Source of the DNA: Erythrophleum ivorense
Taxonomy: Eukaryota; Streptophyta; Magnoliopsida; Fabales; Fabaceae
DNA: 64,000 nucleotides
Assembly (NCBI GenBank): GCA_026724425.1
Contig: JAIUCV010000002.1
Coordinates: 1,989,001-2,053,000, forward strand
Reading direction: 5' to 3'
The notes beneath the pieces were generated by a model. It was given only the letters and a program-made list of their open reading frames with translations, made no database searches and was not told where the DNA came from. Both the position numbers and the translations under genes were made by a program. Shown piece by piece: positions 23,736-35,689 of the stretch (positions within the stretch are counted from its first letter, which is position 1; every line of letters starts with the position of its first letter).

Positions 23736-24543
23736 AGGAGTGTTCATCGGCCCGATTGGCCCTAGGGGCCCGTCCTAACCCGATCTAATTGGGTCGGGCT
23801 AAAAGTATAAATGGGTATAACTTTAAACAAGACTATTTCAAGTCAGGTTGGGCCACGGGCGAAGGTATGTTCCACCCAACTCGTCCTAATAGTTACTTTT
23901 TTTTTTAGTTATTAATATCTTGTCATCTTTTTTTATTTCATTTAATTATCTCTGCATACTGCAATTTTTATTACTTACGCAAATATTCTTTACTTCTTAA
24001 TTATTTTTATCATTGATGTGAATCCTTATTGATATTTCTTTTGTTAAATAATAAAAAAATATATATTTACCTAAGACTAATTATGTTAGTATATCTTATA
24101 TTTTACTTGATACTACTAAATTTTTTTTTATTACTAATACAAATATAAGAGTTCTAAAAGTTCGTTGTTTTGAAATATATGCCTATAAGTTTGTGTAAAA
24201 ATATTTTTATATTACAAGTATCAATTCATTAAAAAATAATTAGTTTGGGCAGCCCTAACCCTATCCCAACATAAATCGAACTTATTAGAGTTGAGTAAGG
24301 CCACGGGTATAAAAACAAACTTCATGTCTTAATCGGGTCAGGTATAGGACATACTAGATGTTCAGTTTGGTCCTGATGTACAGCCCTACTTATTAGGACC
24401 GTCCTAATCCGCCCTAAAATCGGGCTTCTCCGGGTCGGGCCGGGCCGGGTCGGGCCACGGGCATAAAAATACTCCCAAGAACCTAATCGGGTAGGGCTTC
24501 GGGCCAAGCATCACCCTGACCCGGCCCTGCCCATTACACTCCT
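23736..24543. mobile_element. MITE-like element with GC-rich ends
   Basis: The left end AGGAGTGTTCATCGGCCCG is mirrored at the right end by ACACTCCT (24536-24543), so the 8-bp termini are exact inverted repeats. The subterminal regions are strongly GC-rich with repeated gggccgggtcggg-type strings, while the centre is AT-rich. This is a typical layout for nonautonomous DNA transposons in plants. No transposase is encoded. The target duplication is unclear because both flanks are TA-rich. Confidence 0.6.
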
Positions 24544-25541
24544 GTATATACTAAATTCTTATCAAGTAAGATTTAAGATAAGATAGATTGAAAAGTTAAA
24601 TATAAAGCTAATATATATATATATATATATATTAACCCAAAAAAAAAAGTTCGTATACACTTGGGATGATTATAAATAGTGCATAAAAGATCTTCTGCTC
24701 ATTTGCCCATCTGAGATTATCTATACAGGGAATGAGTTTTTTTGACCTGCTCTAAATGACTAATTTGCAGAGCTCATATTCATAGCCTCACACAGAAAAG
24801 GGAGAATGGTATCGATTTCGAATTTGTGCTACATTGAAACTAGGCCATTGTGAATACACCAAAAGGAGGACACGGAGCATTCGACCAGACAACACTGCAC
24901 ACCCAAAGTCCATTATGCACACCTAAAGTCCAATATACATTATTGCTAGTGCCTGGCCTCGTCATGAGAGATTCTTTAGGTCGCTTTATTTACAAGAAAA
25001 CGAGCAGATTTAATTAATTATAAAAAATGTAAACACTATTAAAGGCTCAAATTTTATTAAAAAATGTATTTTTCACACTTGCATGCTTTATCATAATTAA
25101 ATTAATCTATCTATTTTAAAAAAAGACCAAATTTACTGAAAAGAAATTTCCATAGATACTATGGTTGTCCATTCCCATTATTTTGTACCATGTCCATAGG
25201 AGATAGCGGGATTGTTCATATTGGGGCACAAACTTGGCATCTTCTACCAGACATGACGTGAAAAGTTTGTTCCCCACTTACGAAACCTTCCCCGATGATT
25301 TTGAGGGCTATGTGCTGAAAATACGTATGAGTCCATGTGAAACAATCAAGGACATAAATAAAACTTGCTTAGCCAAAACAACCAAAGCTGGCTCCTAATA
25401 CATACACAATATAACCATTGTTTTACACAAGAGGGCCGATTCGAAATAAACAAATTTCTAGACCAGCAATTAAGTTATTAACAAAATGCTAATTGCTAAG
25501 TTCCCCATCCCCTTTGGGGCTGTGAGATTTTTGGGGGGCTA
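24544..25541. other. Intergenic and 3' flank of the GRX-like gene
   Basis: No coding signal is supported. A (TA)n run lies at about 24609-24632. The last 100-200 bases should contain the 3' UTR of the GRX-like gene. Confidence 0.55.
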
Positions 25542-26273
25542 TTATTTGGTGTGACGCGGGAGCAGGAAAGAACAAGAAGGGCACCTGATCAGACCGTTCA
25601 CGTTGCAAGATGTACAGCTCCTGAATCCGCTCTTCTCTATGTACACCTTGTGGCTTCCGTTACACTCGTCGCACACGAGAAATCTCAGCCCTCCACAGCT
25701 ATCACACGCGTTTGGATCCGACCTCGGCAGCCGTTCGATCAGTCTCCTCAATTCGCCGCTCTCGTGTAGCTGCTTGACGTCTTCGGCCCCGCCAATGTAT
25801 GTCCCTCCGATGAACACTCTCGGCAGGGTCACGTTCTTACGGCCGAGGATCCCCTGGAGCTCGTCCAGGAAGCGATCGTCCATGGACACATCTCGTTCGT
25901 CGATCGAGACGCGGAAGCCGCGGAGGATTGATCGGACGGCTCTGCAGTCCTCGAAGGTCCTGCGCACCACGCGCAGGCTGGTGTAGTAGACGACGATGCC
26001 ATGGTCGGAGCCCGGCAAGGCGATGGAATTGGATGACACGCTGCTGCGGCCGCTACCCCACGCGCGGAGGACGGCTGTGGAGATCCGGACCCGGCGGAAG
26101 AGGGAGGGGGATCTCGGGGCAGCGGGTTCTGGTTCGGGTTGTTCTTGGCAGAGGCTTTGAATGTCTTTAAAGGAAGAGCAAGAGAAGCTGAGTGAACGGC
26201 TTGTGGGTCGGGCGGGTGAAGGTGGTGGTGTGGTTCGGGACCGGCTTGGTGATCTCAACCATGGTGGCCACAT
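25542..26273 (-). CDS. Glutaredoxin-domain protein with C-terminal CxxC cluster
   Basis: A single-exon gene of 243 residues. The start at 26273 (MWPPWLRSPSR) is chosen over an in-frame Met 22 codons upstream because family members begin MWPPW. Residues 1-60 are Ser/Pro/Arg-rich and probably disordered. Residues about 93-182 form a glutaredoxin fold: YYTSLRVVRRTFEDCRAVRS, then TLPRVFIGG (the GRX cis-Pro region) and GGAEDV. The usual CPYC active site is absent, since the strand-helix turn reads TSLRVVRRTFEDC. The C-terminal part has four CxxC pairs (190/193, 201/204, 220/223, 231/234), which resembles a DnaJ-type zinc cluster. The family includes At5g39865 and At3g57070; its biochemical role is not settled. 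The coding sequence is clearly GC-rich against its AT-rich surroundings. Confidence 0.93.
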   Translation of the reverse strand: MWPPWLRSPSRSRTTPPPSPARPTSRSLSFSCSSFKDIQSLCQEQPEPEPAAPRSPSLFRRVRISTAVLRAWGSGRSSVSSNSIALPGSDHGIVVYYTSLRVVRRTFEDCRAVRSILRGFRVSIDERDVSMDDRFLDELQGILGRKNVTLPRVFIGGTYIGGAEDVKQLHESGELRRLIERLPRSDPNACDSCGGLRFLVCDECNGSHKVYIEKSGFRSCTSCNVNGLIRCPSCSFLLPRHTK

Positions 26274-26372
26274 GAGAGATAAGGGTGGAGGAAAGAGGTT
26301 TAAGGGGAGAATCAGAATAGAATTGCCGTACCAGAGCACAGCAGCGGAATGAGATAGATAGAGAAGAAGAAA

Positions 26373-27520
26373 GGGATGTGGGGATGGGGCTATGACAGCT
26401 TATAATATGGAAGACAGGTTAATTAAGGGAAGGGTCATTCACTAATGACAACCCTAGTTGAGCGTGCGCGTTTCATCTTTTCAATTTCATCTTTTGTTTT
26501 CTTTTTTCACTTGTGTTTTTGGTTTCAAAGCCTTCTTTTAAAGACTTTTCAAAATTTATCTTTTCATTATGATAGAAATGAAAAGCCCCTAATTTTGACC
26601 CCCCGCTAAATTAATTCATTATGCAAATGCTGTATGAAAGAGAAAAGTTGCTTTTTAAGTGAACTTTTGATTAATAGTCATTTGATTTTTCTGTTGGGTG
26701 TAATTTTTACTAAAAAGAACGTTTTTGGTAGGCTTTTTAGTCATAATTTTATCAATAATAAAAGTGCATAACACCCTATTAGAGATTTAGTGTTGTCAAA
26801 AATACGAAGAGATAAGAATAAATTGGTGCATTAAAAAATGCTACTATGCAAAAAGGATCCATCGTCATCGTTAAAACTTAAAAATAAAATTTGATGGAAT
26901 TAAAAATAGGTGAGTATGCAAGTTTGGGATTTTCTTTTTAAATAATTTTTGATATTTTTTTAATGAGTTTGTTGACTGTATGTGACAACTATTTTTTTAA
27001 TCTATTTAATATATTAAAACTCAATATGTTTACTATTTATAACTTGTTTAAAATGTGATATTTATTTTAGTAATTTTTTTGGGTTTTTATTTCAATTTTT
27101 TTCTTTTAGCCTCATACTAGTTGGACGTATATTTGGGTTTTTCTTAATATTTTTTAATTTGATTTCAAATGAATTTTTTTTTAATATAATGAGATATATA
27201 AAATGCTTTAGTTCCTTCCCCCTCCCCCACCCCCTTCAAAAAAAAAATTAATGCTCCTTTTTTAATCTAATATTTTTTCTTTTATATTTTTCTTTTTATG
27301 ACTTGGACGTTGAATGTTAGAAAGAAAAATGACAATAATTAACTCACATACCATAATTGGGTTTAACTCACATGACTAAGATTGAAAATGAATGAAATTA
27401 TGAATAAAAAATTTTAATTTACTTATTTGGTATATAAAAGATTAAGAATAAAAAAATAAAGAATAATTTTATAAATAAAAAAATAATTTTTATATATTTA
27501 TTTTGAAAAAATAATAAAAA
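26373..27520. repeat. Direct repeat copy 1: GRX upstream region
   Basis: This stretch is diverged but clearly collinear with 28187-29165. Shared landmarks in order: gtggggatggggctatgac / gtggggatggggttataac, ggtcattcactaatgacaac, tgattaatagtcatttga, ggtgcattaaaaaatgctac, caaaaaggatccat, aattaactcacatacc and tatttggtatat. Copy 1 lies directly upstream of the GRX-like coding sequence and includes its probable core promoter. Confidence 0.85.
26401..26412 (-). promoter_or_regulatory. Candidate TATA box of the GRX-like gene
   Basis: The minus strand reads catattataagc about 130 bp upstream of the ATG, a plausible TATA position given a 5' UTR of about 90-100 bases. The same motif is present in the upstream duplicate near 28215-28222. 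Confidence 0.4.
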
Positions 27521-28186
27521 AGAATGATACTATTAAGTAATAATAATAATAATATAATAGGCATTGTATAAAATTTTTATTCTTCCCTTTTCTCGTATGT
27601 TCTTGATATAATAAAATTAAATAAGTTACCAAATTTGTAATGAGAGGCAATACCAAAAATCATCATTTCAATGATGAGTCCTAGGCATAAGCTTTTATTT
27701 TATTTTGCAAGTTTGTAAATTGTTCGCATTTACATTCATAAGTACATCTAATTTGAAATACTATAACCTAGTAAAAATTAACATAGATGGAATTATGAGT
27801 TGTGCTAGAATGGAGAATAAGTTGCTAACATGACCAAATTTTTGACTAATCCATTTTTGTTTCCACTTGTTCTATCTTACATCTCCATATTTCACCTATA
27901 TTAAGGGTGTGTAGCCCTTTTACTTATTTTATGTTTTAATTAAAGTTAATTAAGTTGTGCAAACTAAAATCTTGGTTAATTATCACAATATGCAAGCAAA
28001 GAGATCGCACAAACATACACATATAATATAAAATACCATATCATACTATGTCACATAAATAAATAAATAAATAATACATAATCTAGGATAATATTTGTTA
28101 AGTCTCAACTAAGACTACAATTATCCACATAGCAAGTACATCACAACAGAGTGTCAAAGGGTTAATAATACACCAGTAAATGAAAA
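27521..28186. other. Spacer between the two direct repeat copies
   Basis: AT-rich sequence of about 670 bp. No coding signal and no second GRX-like coding sequence is present. Confidence 0.6.
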
Positions 28187-29165
28187 GGGGTGTGGGGATG
28201 GGGTTATAACAACTTATAATATGGAAAACAGGTTGATTAAAGGAAAGGTCATTCACTAATGACAACTCTAATGGAGCATGTGTGATTCATCTTTTGTTTT
28301 CTTTTCTCTATTGTTTCTTGGTTTTTTTAAAGACTTTTCAAAATTTATGAAAAGCCTCAAAATTTGAACCCTAGCTAAATTAATTCATTATGCAAATGAT
28401 GTATGAAAGAGAAAAGTTACTTTTTGAGAGAACTTTTGATTAATAGTCATTTGAATTTTGTCGGTAGTAAAAAGAACTTTTTTAATAGGCTTTTAAATCG
28501 TAATTTTATCAACAATAAAAGTGCGTAACACTCTCTCATAGATTGGTATTGTTAAAAGTACATTATTGGTGACCAGAATAAACTGGTGCATTAAAAAATG
28601 CTACCATACAAAAAGGATCCATAGTCATAGTTAAAACTTAAAAGTAAAACTTAATGGAATTAAAAATAGATGAGTTTGGGAATTTGAAGTTTTCCTTGTA
28701 AATGGTTTCCGAGTTTTTTTTTTTTGGGGTCCTTAGTGTTGGTTTGTTGATTGTTTGTGATAGCTTTTTTATTTTAATTGGACATATATTTGGGTTTTAT
28801 TTTAATATTTTTTAATTTGGTTTCGATTGAATTTTTGTTTTAAATGATAATAAGATATATATATATATATAATGTTTTATTTTTCCAAAATAACAAAAGA
28901 AAGAAAAATTTAACACTTCTTTTTAGATCTAATTTTTTTCTTTTTTCTTTTCATAAGTTGGACTTGAATGTTAGAAATAAAAATGACGATAATTAACTCA
29001 CATACCTTATTTGGGTTTAGCTTACATGGTTAAGGATTAAGATGAATGAAAATATGGATAAAAAATCCTAACTTGCTTATTTGGTATATATAAAGCTAGG
29101 AATAAAAACAAAAAAAAAGTAATTTTATGGATAAAAAACATGATCATCATGCCTTTATTTTAAAA
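28187..29165. repeat. Direct repeat copy 2: duplicated GRX upstream region without gene
   Basis: Same orientation as copy 1 and about 170 bp shorter because of indels. It begins within the duplicated core promoter and lacks the coding sequence next to it, so the duplication took the upstream region only, or the second gene has been deleted. Confidence 0.85.
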
Positions 29166-30574
29166 AAGTAATAAATGTTAAGAATGACTAGAACCTAAGA
29201 TATGAGTGAATTAGGTTTTATAAAAACAAAGCAATTAAAGAACTAGTTTAAAACACTTAAACAAGGTTAAGTTAGCTATAAAATAAGTAATGCACAGCAC
29301 AAACCAAAAACTAGTAAATAAATTATAGTAAAATAAATTTAAGAAAAATAAGAAAGATCAAATATAAAAGATTTTATCCTAGTTTAGCTATTTAGCAAGC
29401 CTACACCCAATGCCTTAGAGTTATCTTAAGATTTTTCACTATATTAGCAAGACTTAAATAAGCACTTGCAAGCCACTATAATAATCAAAACTCAAATGAG
29501 CAATTCTCACAAGAAGCACTTTTCTTATAGAAGATGTTCACTCAGTACCTACTTAAAAAATCTCTATCCTTAAAACTTCACACTCTCCGTGAGGAAGAAA
29601 GGAAGATGTATCAAAAAATCTTTTTAAATATAGCAAGTTTACAATTGAAATTGAGCCTAAAAGGAGAAGATAATGATTTAGAGTTCAAGAAAATATTACT
29701 CCGATTTTTGCAAGTTTTCTTTATGGTTCCAAGTTCATCTTAGGACCAATATATAGCGCAAATGCCAATAAAAGCCATTAAAGATAGAACAGAAGACAAA
29801 ACGTAAAACAATAGTTGTTAAAAAAGCTATTGCAACCTTTTTTATACTATCCTAGTCGATTAGTCTCATTAAAGACCAAAGGCTACAACTTTAGAAGGCA
29901 TCAATCAACTATTCCTTGAAGATTAGTTGACCGATGTTACCTCAACAATTGATTGTTCCTCAAGGACTAGTTGAACTAGTGATCGATAAATAGGCTATTT
30001 CAGGACTTCTCTTATCTCAACAATTGATTATTTCCAAGTAAATAGTCAATTGGTCCAATTTATAATGTGTTTTTGCATTTTTGAATAGGTTCAATCAACT
30101 TGTTCTAGAGAACCAATCAATTAAAAATCCTCTAAAAACTTAAGTTCTTAAAAAATACCCAAGTTCTAAAATTTTAAATGCTATAAATAAGCCTAGGTCC
30201 TTTTACAAAATATATTAAGTCTTTAACCCTAAAAGATTCTTCAATCATCACTTTAAAGTTTGACTAGGCATATTTTTCAGTGTGATTATCCAAATTATTT
30301 GTTATTATCAAAATAAAAAAATAAGGGCAATGGAGTCAATAATCTCTGATTTTTTTAATGATGACAAATACTAAGGTAATATGAAAAGCATCTTTGAAAA
30401 GATTGAAACAATAACACTCTCCCTTAAATAGTGTTAATGTTATAATATTAACGGGCTAATTTTTCATGTAGCACTTTTTCCCATCAAACATGCAGCAAGA
30501 TATATTCAACACTTATTCTAATACATATGTAGTAAAAAGATTAGTGCTTTTTCCCAACATGCATGCAATAATAT

Positions 30575-30765
30575 ATATCTAGCAACTAAATATTTGCCAA
30601 AGTTAATAACTAAATATCAGTAAACTCAATATTTAGCAAAGTAACTAAATATTTAGCAAACTCAGTAAAGTAACTAAATATCCAGCAACAATTAAATATT
30701 TAGTAAATCTAACAAAGTAACTAAATATGTAGTAACTACCGGTAGCTAAAAATTTGGCAAATTAA
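30575..30765. repeat. Degenerate tandem repeat of about 20-bp units
   Basis: The core actaaatatttagcaaa recurs with variations at least six times between 30580 and 30760, separated by short variable segments. Confidence 0.7.
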
Positions 30766-31429
30766 CCAATTCTCCCCCCATTTGTCATCTCAAAAAATAA
30801 AGGGAAGTAAAAAAAATAGTGTTAAAAAATAAAAAGGTAAGCAATAAGCTAAAAGTTCAAGTCGTTATCATCATCATCATTATCATCATGTTACTTTAAA
30901 AATGCCACATGCATTACAAGATTGTGCAAGGTGTCTTCAATGGAAGTAAAATGATCTCACATGTAGCCTTCCATTTGAGTCAATTATGAGCCTAATAATT
31001 GAATCTCACTAAGAAGCTCTAGCTCAAGAATTATTACCCTAGTTAAAGGTGAAAGAGGCAAGTGAAAAGCTGTTGGGCCCTCAGTAGGAGGAGGAAGAGG
31101 ATCGCATGCACATCTAGGAGGATCAACACTTCTATCCTTTTTAACCTATTGGTGGCCTTGTTTGATTAGGTTCATCTATAAAAAATTATTCATCCCAATT
31201 TCTTATAATGCAAAGATGTCTTCATTGGTAGGATTTATGCTAAAGTGTAACAAAATAGTAGTAAGGATAGACCCATAGGAAAGAGGAGAGATGGCCTTTT
31301 TTGCAGCACCCACCGTCAATGAAGAAAAAGGTAAGATATATGAAAAATGTATCATTTTAGAATACAATGCAAATAATTTATTATCATACCTATTAATTAC
31401 TTTTAGAGAATTTTAATTTTTAATGAAGT

Positions 31430-31784
31430 AAAATCCAAAGGGAATAAGGAGTTTTAAGACCTCATATAGTGTACCAAAATCAGGAAGGATCCTCTTACCT
31501 CTAACATCAAATCTAAGAATACTCTAATTATTATCATAGTTGATGTTAGTGTAAAAAGCCTTCACCACCTTAGGGCTCCACTTTTCTTGTTCTAGCCCTA
31601 AAACCTTAAAGTGATTGATAAACTCAAGGCCTTCATTTTTGAAAATTTTGATATTTACATACCTACACATGAGAATCCCTTTTTTGAAATTGATCATTGT
31701 ATCACTTTTTATGATTGGAGTTAGAGAATAGCGGAGGAATAAAAGAGGAACCAGCATCAGATGAAGCATTCTTTGACCTTGCAC
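31430..31784 (-). pseudogene. Remnant of a plant transposon protein
   Basis: Minus-strand reading gives FKNEGLEFINHFKVLGLEQ and EKWSPKVVKAFYTNINYDNN, then a frame break, then DVRGKRILPDFGTLYEVLK. This resembles the putative plant transposon protein domain, in which a long helix is followed by a motif of the type LVREFYANL and then a V-RG strand. The frame is interrupted and no catalytic domain is attached. Confidence 0.4.
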
Positions 31785-32073
31785 ATTTTGCCCTAATAGC
31801 CATCAAGAAAGAAAACGACTGAAACCAAAAAAGTTTCAAAATTGAAAAAGTTTTGGTTAAAAAGGGCAAGGTGGGCTAAGGGAAGGTGAAGAAGTGATTT
31901 AATAAGATGAAAGTGGCTATTTTTTATGGGGATTGGCTAAAAATGATGGAGGACTAGAAGAAGGCAAGTGCAACAATGAGAAAGGAAGGAATGATTTCAA
32001 AAATTTGGGCCCTATAAATTTTTAAAAATAAAGTTAGTTTACACACTTAGTTGATTGGTTATACACCATCACT

Positions 32074-32078
32074 CAACC
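32074..32078. repeat. Target-site duplication, left copy (CAACC)
   Basis: Five bases directly before the LTR start TGTAAC; an identical CAACC follows the LTR end at 34747-34751. Confidence 0.85.
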
Positions 32079-34746
32079 TGTAACAATCCAAAATTAATTA
32101 AAGTATTAATCATAGATTAGACATAATTAAGAATAATTATTATAGAATAATTAAGCAAATCATGTGAATGAGAATCTAGAGAGAGATAAATTATTAATAT
32201 GAGTTTGAGATTTAATTGAGTTAAAAATTTCATCTAGGCCTAAATTAATTTTAGTAAGCCATGGGTAAGGATTAATGAAGGCCCAATAAATTTAGGTGTA
32301 GACCCAACTTTCTATTATGAGTTTTGGCTTAAGAGAGATCACTTAGCAATGACCCAATTTGGTTTAAGGAGATAAAGGCCAAAAACTCAATTTGCATGAA
32401 CTCTTATAATTGGCCCAACATCCCCTATGTAGATCCAAACCAAATAGACTCTTGGAACTTAACCTAATCCAATCAAATTTCTGCAATTCAATTTAAGAAA
32501 TCTTGCCCAACAAACATAAAATCTGAACTCACATGAATTTGAGTCTTTAGGTCAATCCATAACCCATGTAAGACCTAACTTAAACCCTACAAATTATTCT
32601 AGCCACCCCCATTCTGCAAAACCACAAGAAACATATAGCAAATTCAGAGGTCTCTTAGAGGCTAGGGTTTCCACCACCTTCTTGGTCTCATTTCTCACTT
32701 TTAGAGTCAAAATTAGCCAAAGTTGAGATTATAGGTGTTGTTAGGTAAGTATAAACTTCTCATTTTGATTTTTTTTTGCTAGTTTGGGACTCCTATAGTT
32801 GATTTATGATATGAGTATTATTTTTATGCGAATTTACTCAAAATTTGAGGTGTTGTTCTGAGGTTACTGGTATAGACTTAACCAAATCTGAATTTGATTC
32901 TTGTGGTAATTGGGTAAGTGTTTCTGAATAGTTCTTTGTAATGTTACTCATTGAGTGATGGTCTTACTAATATAAATGATGATTATGATTAGTAATGGCT
33001 TGATTTGTGTTCATAAGCTGAAGTAATATTCATTTGACTCTTAAACTACAAGTGAGATAACTAAGGATTATATTAATTCTATGTATATATCTATTTTAAT
33101 TTTATATTTGTTGCACATGAATGATTTGAAATGTTAAATGAATTAGTTGGTTATCTATTATATTGTATTTAGACCTTGTGAGTCCACGGTGGAGCTGTGG
33201 TGCGACTACCACCTGTGCACGTGCTTTGATTAGGCATCTGATTATGATTAGACCCCATATGCACTAGCCCTGGTTGTACTTATTGGGGAATGGGTGCCGT
33301 GACCGGGCCTCTCTTAGTATTATTAGCCTTTAATATGTAAAAATCTAATTGTTAGTATAAGATAGTAATCATAGTAACCTAATTATTTTATTTGTTGATA
33401 TGACTGATATGATTCTAATATTCATTTTAATTTATACATATATGTTAATTAAATTAGATTATATGAATAAAAATTACTTTGGTTACTGAGATTCTCATCT
33501 TACCCCGTTTCATAGGATTATACTTTCATGTGAAGACTCTTTGGATAAGGATAAGGAGAAGCAAATAGATAAAAATCTATGAGCTTCAATCATGTGTGGG
33601 GGAGGTTACACTTAGGCTGAGCTGAGTAGGGTAGATAATAAGTTTTGTATTTCTTTGTGTATAGCATCATCATGTAATCATGTTGCCAAGTATAGGAGTT
33701 TGTATATCAATTACTTAGGATGTAACTATTGAGGAGCTAGGCTTCATAGGTATTGGATGTATGAACTTATAACATCTACTATGAACTTTGTTGAATTTAT
33801 GATATAATCTACTATTTGGAAATGTAATCATGTGATATATTAGATGTTGACCTGAACCAGTAATGCATGGAATCTCTAATGGAATATGTATTTGAATGAT
33901 AATTGTTGATCGTTCATAAATTCTTGCGATAATTAATCTATGAACTTGTTGATATATGGTAATTGGATGAGTAGAAATCAATACTTAAATCTTGAAATAG
34001 GTAATGTTAGATTAGTTAGGAAAATCAAATAGATAAATGTCATTAGAGTCTTATAAATTGAGGGAGCGTGGTCCTAGAGTATTCTTAAAGGGAGAATTGG
34101 AGTATATAGGCTGAAGTTATAGGAGTTTTAGGTTCAGAAGGGATTTAGTCATGGCGAAAAGTGACGAAATTGCCCAAGGATAATAATAGAGAGTAATTCA
34201 CCACGATGTGAAATGGAATTCGCTGTGACTAGAATCAAGGGGCGAGTTTGGTCATGTTTTAGAGAGGAATTGACCGTAATGAAAAGGGGAATTAGCCACA
34301 GCCAATATTGAGGGCGAGTGAGGTAGGCTTCAGGAGGTCCTCTCATCGCAATGAAATCTGTGAAGATGTAAGAAGTGAACCCAAGAGCAATTGGGTGCGA
34401 TGCAAGAGCGTTTAACCACTGTGAAGGTTCTCAAACCCTTATATTAACCTAGAAACTTTAGTTTTTCCTATGGCAATATCAAGGGATGATTTAGAAATAC
34501 TTATAAGGAGTTTTTGAGAGTTGAAAATTAATGGGTAATAAATCTAAAGGCTCCTCATTGATAATTAAATTCACTTGCACATTTAAATAATTGTAGTTGT
34601 TTAGTTAATGGCCCTAATAACATCAAGGTTTAAATTTTCCTGCATTCTCCAATTGCAATTAGTTGTAATGACTTTCAACCTTTATTTATGATTATTAATT
34701 GCGTATTTAACTTTAATTATGATAATTTGAAATTAAGGTCGTCACA
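32079..34746. mobile_element. Solo LTR, about 2.67 kb, probably Ty3/gypsy type
   Basis: The element starts TGTAACAATCCAAAATTAAT and ends GAAATTAAGGTCGTCACA, so it has TG...CA ends of the TGTAACA...GTCGT(T/C)ACA type seen in many plant gypsy LTRs. It is flanked by an exact 5-bp duplication, CAACC. There is no internal gag/pol and no second LTR, so it is a solo LTR left by recombination between two LTRs. A promoter-like and 5' leader-like stretch (gctagggtttccaccacc, near 32660) lies inside. Family assignment is by terminal sequence only. Confidence 0.82.
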
Positions 34747-34751
34747 CAACC
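34747..34751. repeat. Target-site duplication, right copy (CAACC)
   Basis: Identical to the five bases preceding the LTR at 32074-32078. Confidence 0.85.
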
Positions 34752-35406
34752 GTCATGGCTCAATTATTTATATATATATATATATATATTAAAAAAGATG
34801 TCATTCAACTGTTAGGGAGTGATTAGTTGACTTGTGGTGTCTAGAAAGGCCTTTAAATCATCATTTGGTTAGTCAACTATCGGGTTAGGTCCAATCAACT
34901 ATTGCCCACTTGAGAGCACCACTATAATTTCAACATGAATAAGTTAATTGGTTCCTTAAAGGCAGTCAACTATTGAACTTTCTATTACTACATTCTTTAC
35001 TTTTTTTAGAAAATTTACCCTCTCAATCCTATTTAGGCTTTCAATGTCTTTTTTAGCTTTTAATCCATTATAAACAAGTCTAAACTATTGGGATATTTTC
35101 TAAAACCAATCCATTTCATCTTCTTTATTGATTTTATCCAAGATTTAAACTTTAAGTAAGCTTTTATAGAGTGAGAGATGATGAGGACTTAAAGAGTACT
35201 TACAAAACAAGCTTAAAAGAGACTTCTATGCTTAAGTTATTAATGATGGTTTGAGAAGAATAAGTAATGGAAGAAACAGTAAAATCTTATAATTCATTAG
35301 GATTGACCATGCCAACTTGTTATCACACTCACTCACTTGAATCAAAATGATAATATGTCAAACTTCAAACAAGGGAGATAACACAAAGAAATACTATAAA
35401 GGGAGC
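34752..35406. mobile_element. Old transposon DNA, right part, beyond the solo LTR
   Basis: Motifs such as caatcaactattg and gcagtcaactattg continue those found at 29870-30120. An (AT)n run lies at about 34768-34790. No coding potential. Confidence 0.4.
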
Positions 35407-35562
35407 TGGACAAAAATTAGTTCATAAGTAAATATCCTAAATAAAAGATACACAATTCAAGATTCAAACAAGTATAAAAAGTATTGACACATACCTGCTT
35501 CCCAATAATTTTCCTTTTTGTATTGCTTTATTACTTTAGTGCAAGTAACAATAGCATTAATT
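35407..35562 (-). pseudogene. Dispersed fragment of an eIF2-alpha exon and adjoining intron
   Basis: The sequence from ggacaaaaattagttcat onward matches 45890-46060 of the eIF2-alpha relic through the intron (aaataaaagatac, gattcaaacaa) into the exon. On the minus strand the exon part reads NAIVTCTKVIKQYKKE, against NATVACIEAIEQHKEGK in the relic. The orientation is the same and the copies are about 10.4 kb apart. Only one exon edge is present, so this is a DNA-level duplication, not a retrocopy. Confidence 0.75.
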
Positions 35563-35689
35563 ACACCATTTTTGGCATCCGGTGACAATTTTGATAGTAG
35601 TAATCATTAAAGCATTGCTTAAAGAGGGAATAGGGATTTTATTTTTGCATTGCAAAAATAACACAATGCGACAAATTAGATGCAACACA

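Larger units (their letters stand above)
29166..32078. mobile_element. Old transposon DNA, left part, split by a solo LTR
   Basis: The stretch has the look of decayed plant transposon sequence: repeated short motifs built on caatcaact/agttgac (29870-30120, 34800-34990) and a decayed transposon-protein reading frame near 31430-31790. The same motif composition resumes on the other side of the solo LTR (34752-35030), so the LTR inserted into this older element. The outer ends could not be determined. Confidence 0.45.

Noticed and set aside
25542..26273. GC-rich GRX gene as horizontally transferred
   Set aside because: Single-exon GC-rich members are usual in this plant family, and the protein is plant-type throughout.
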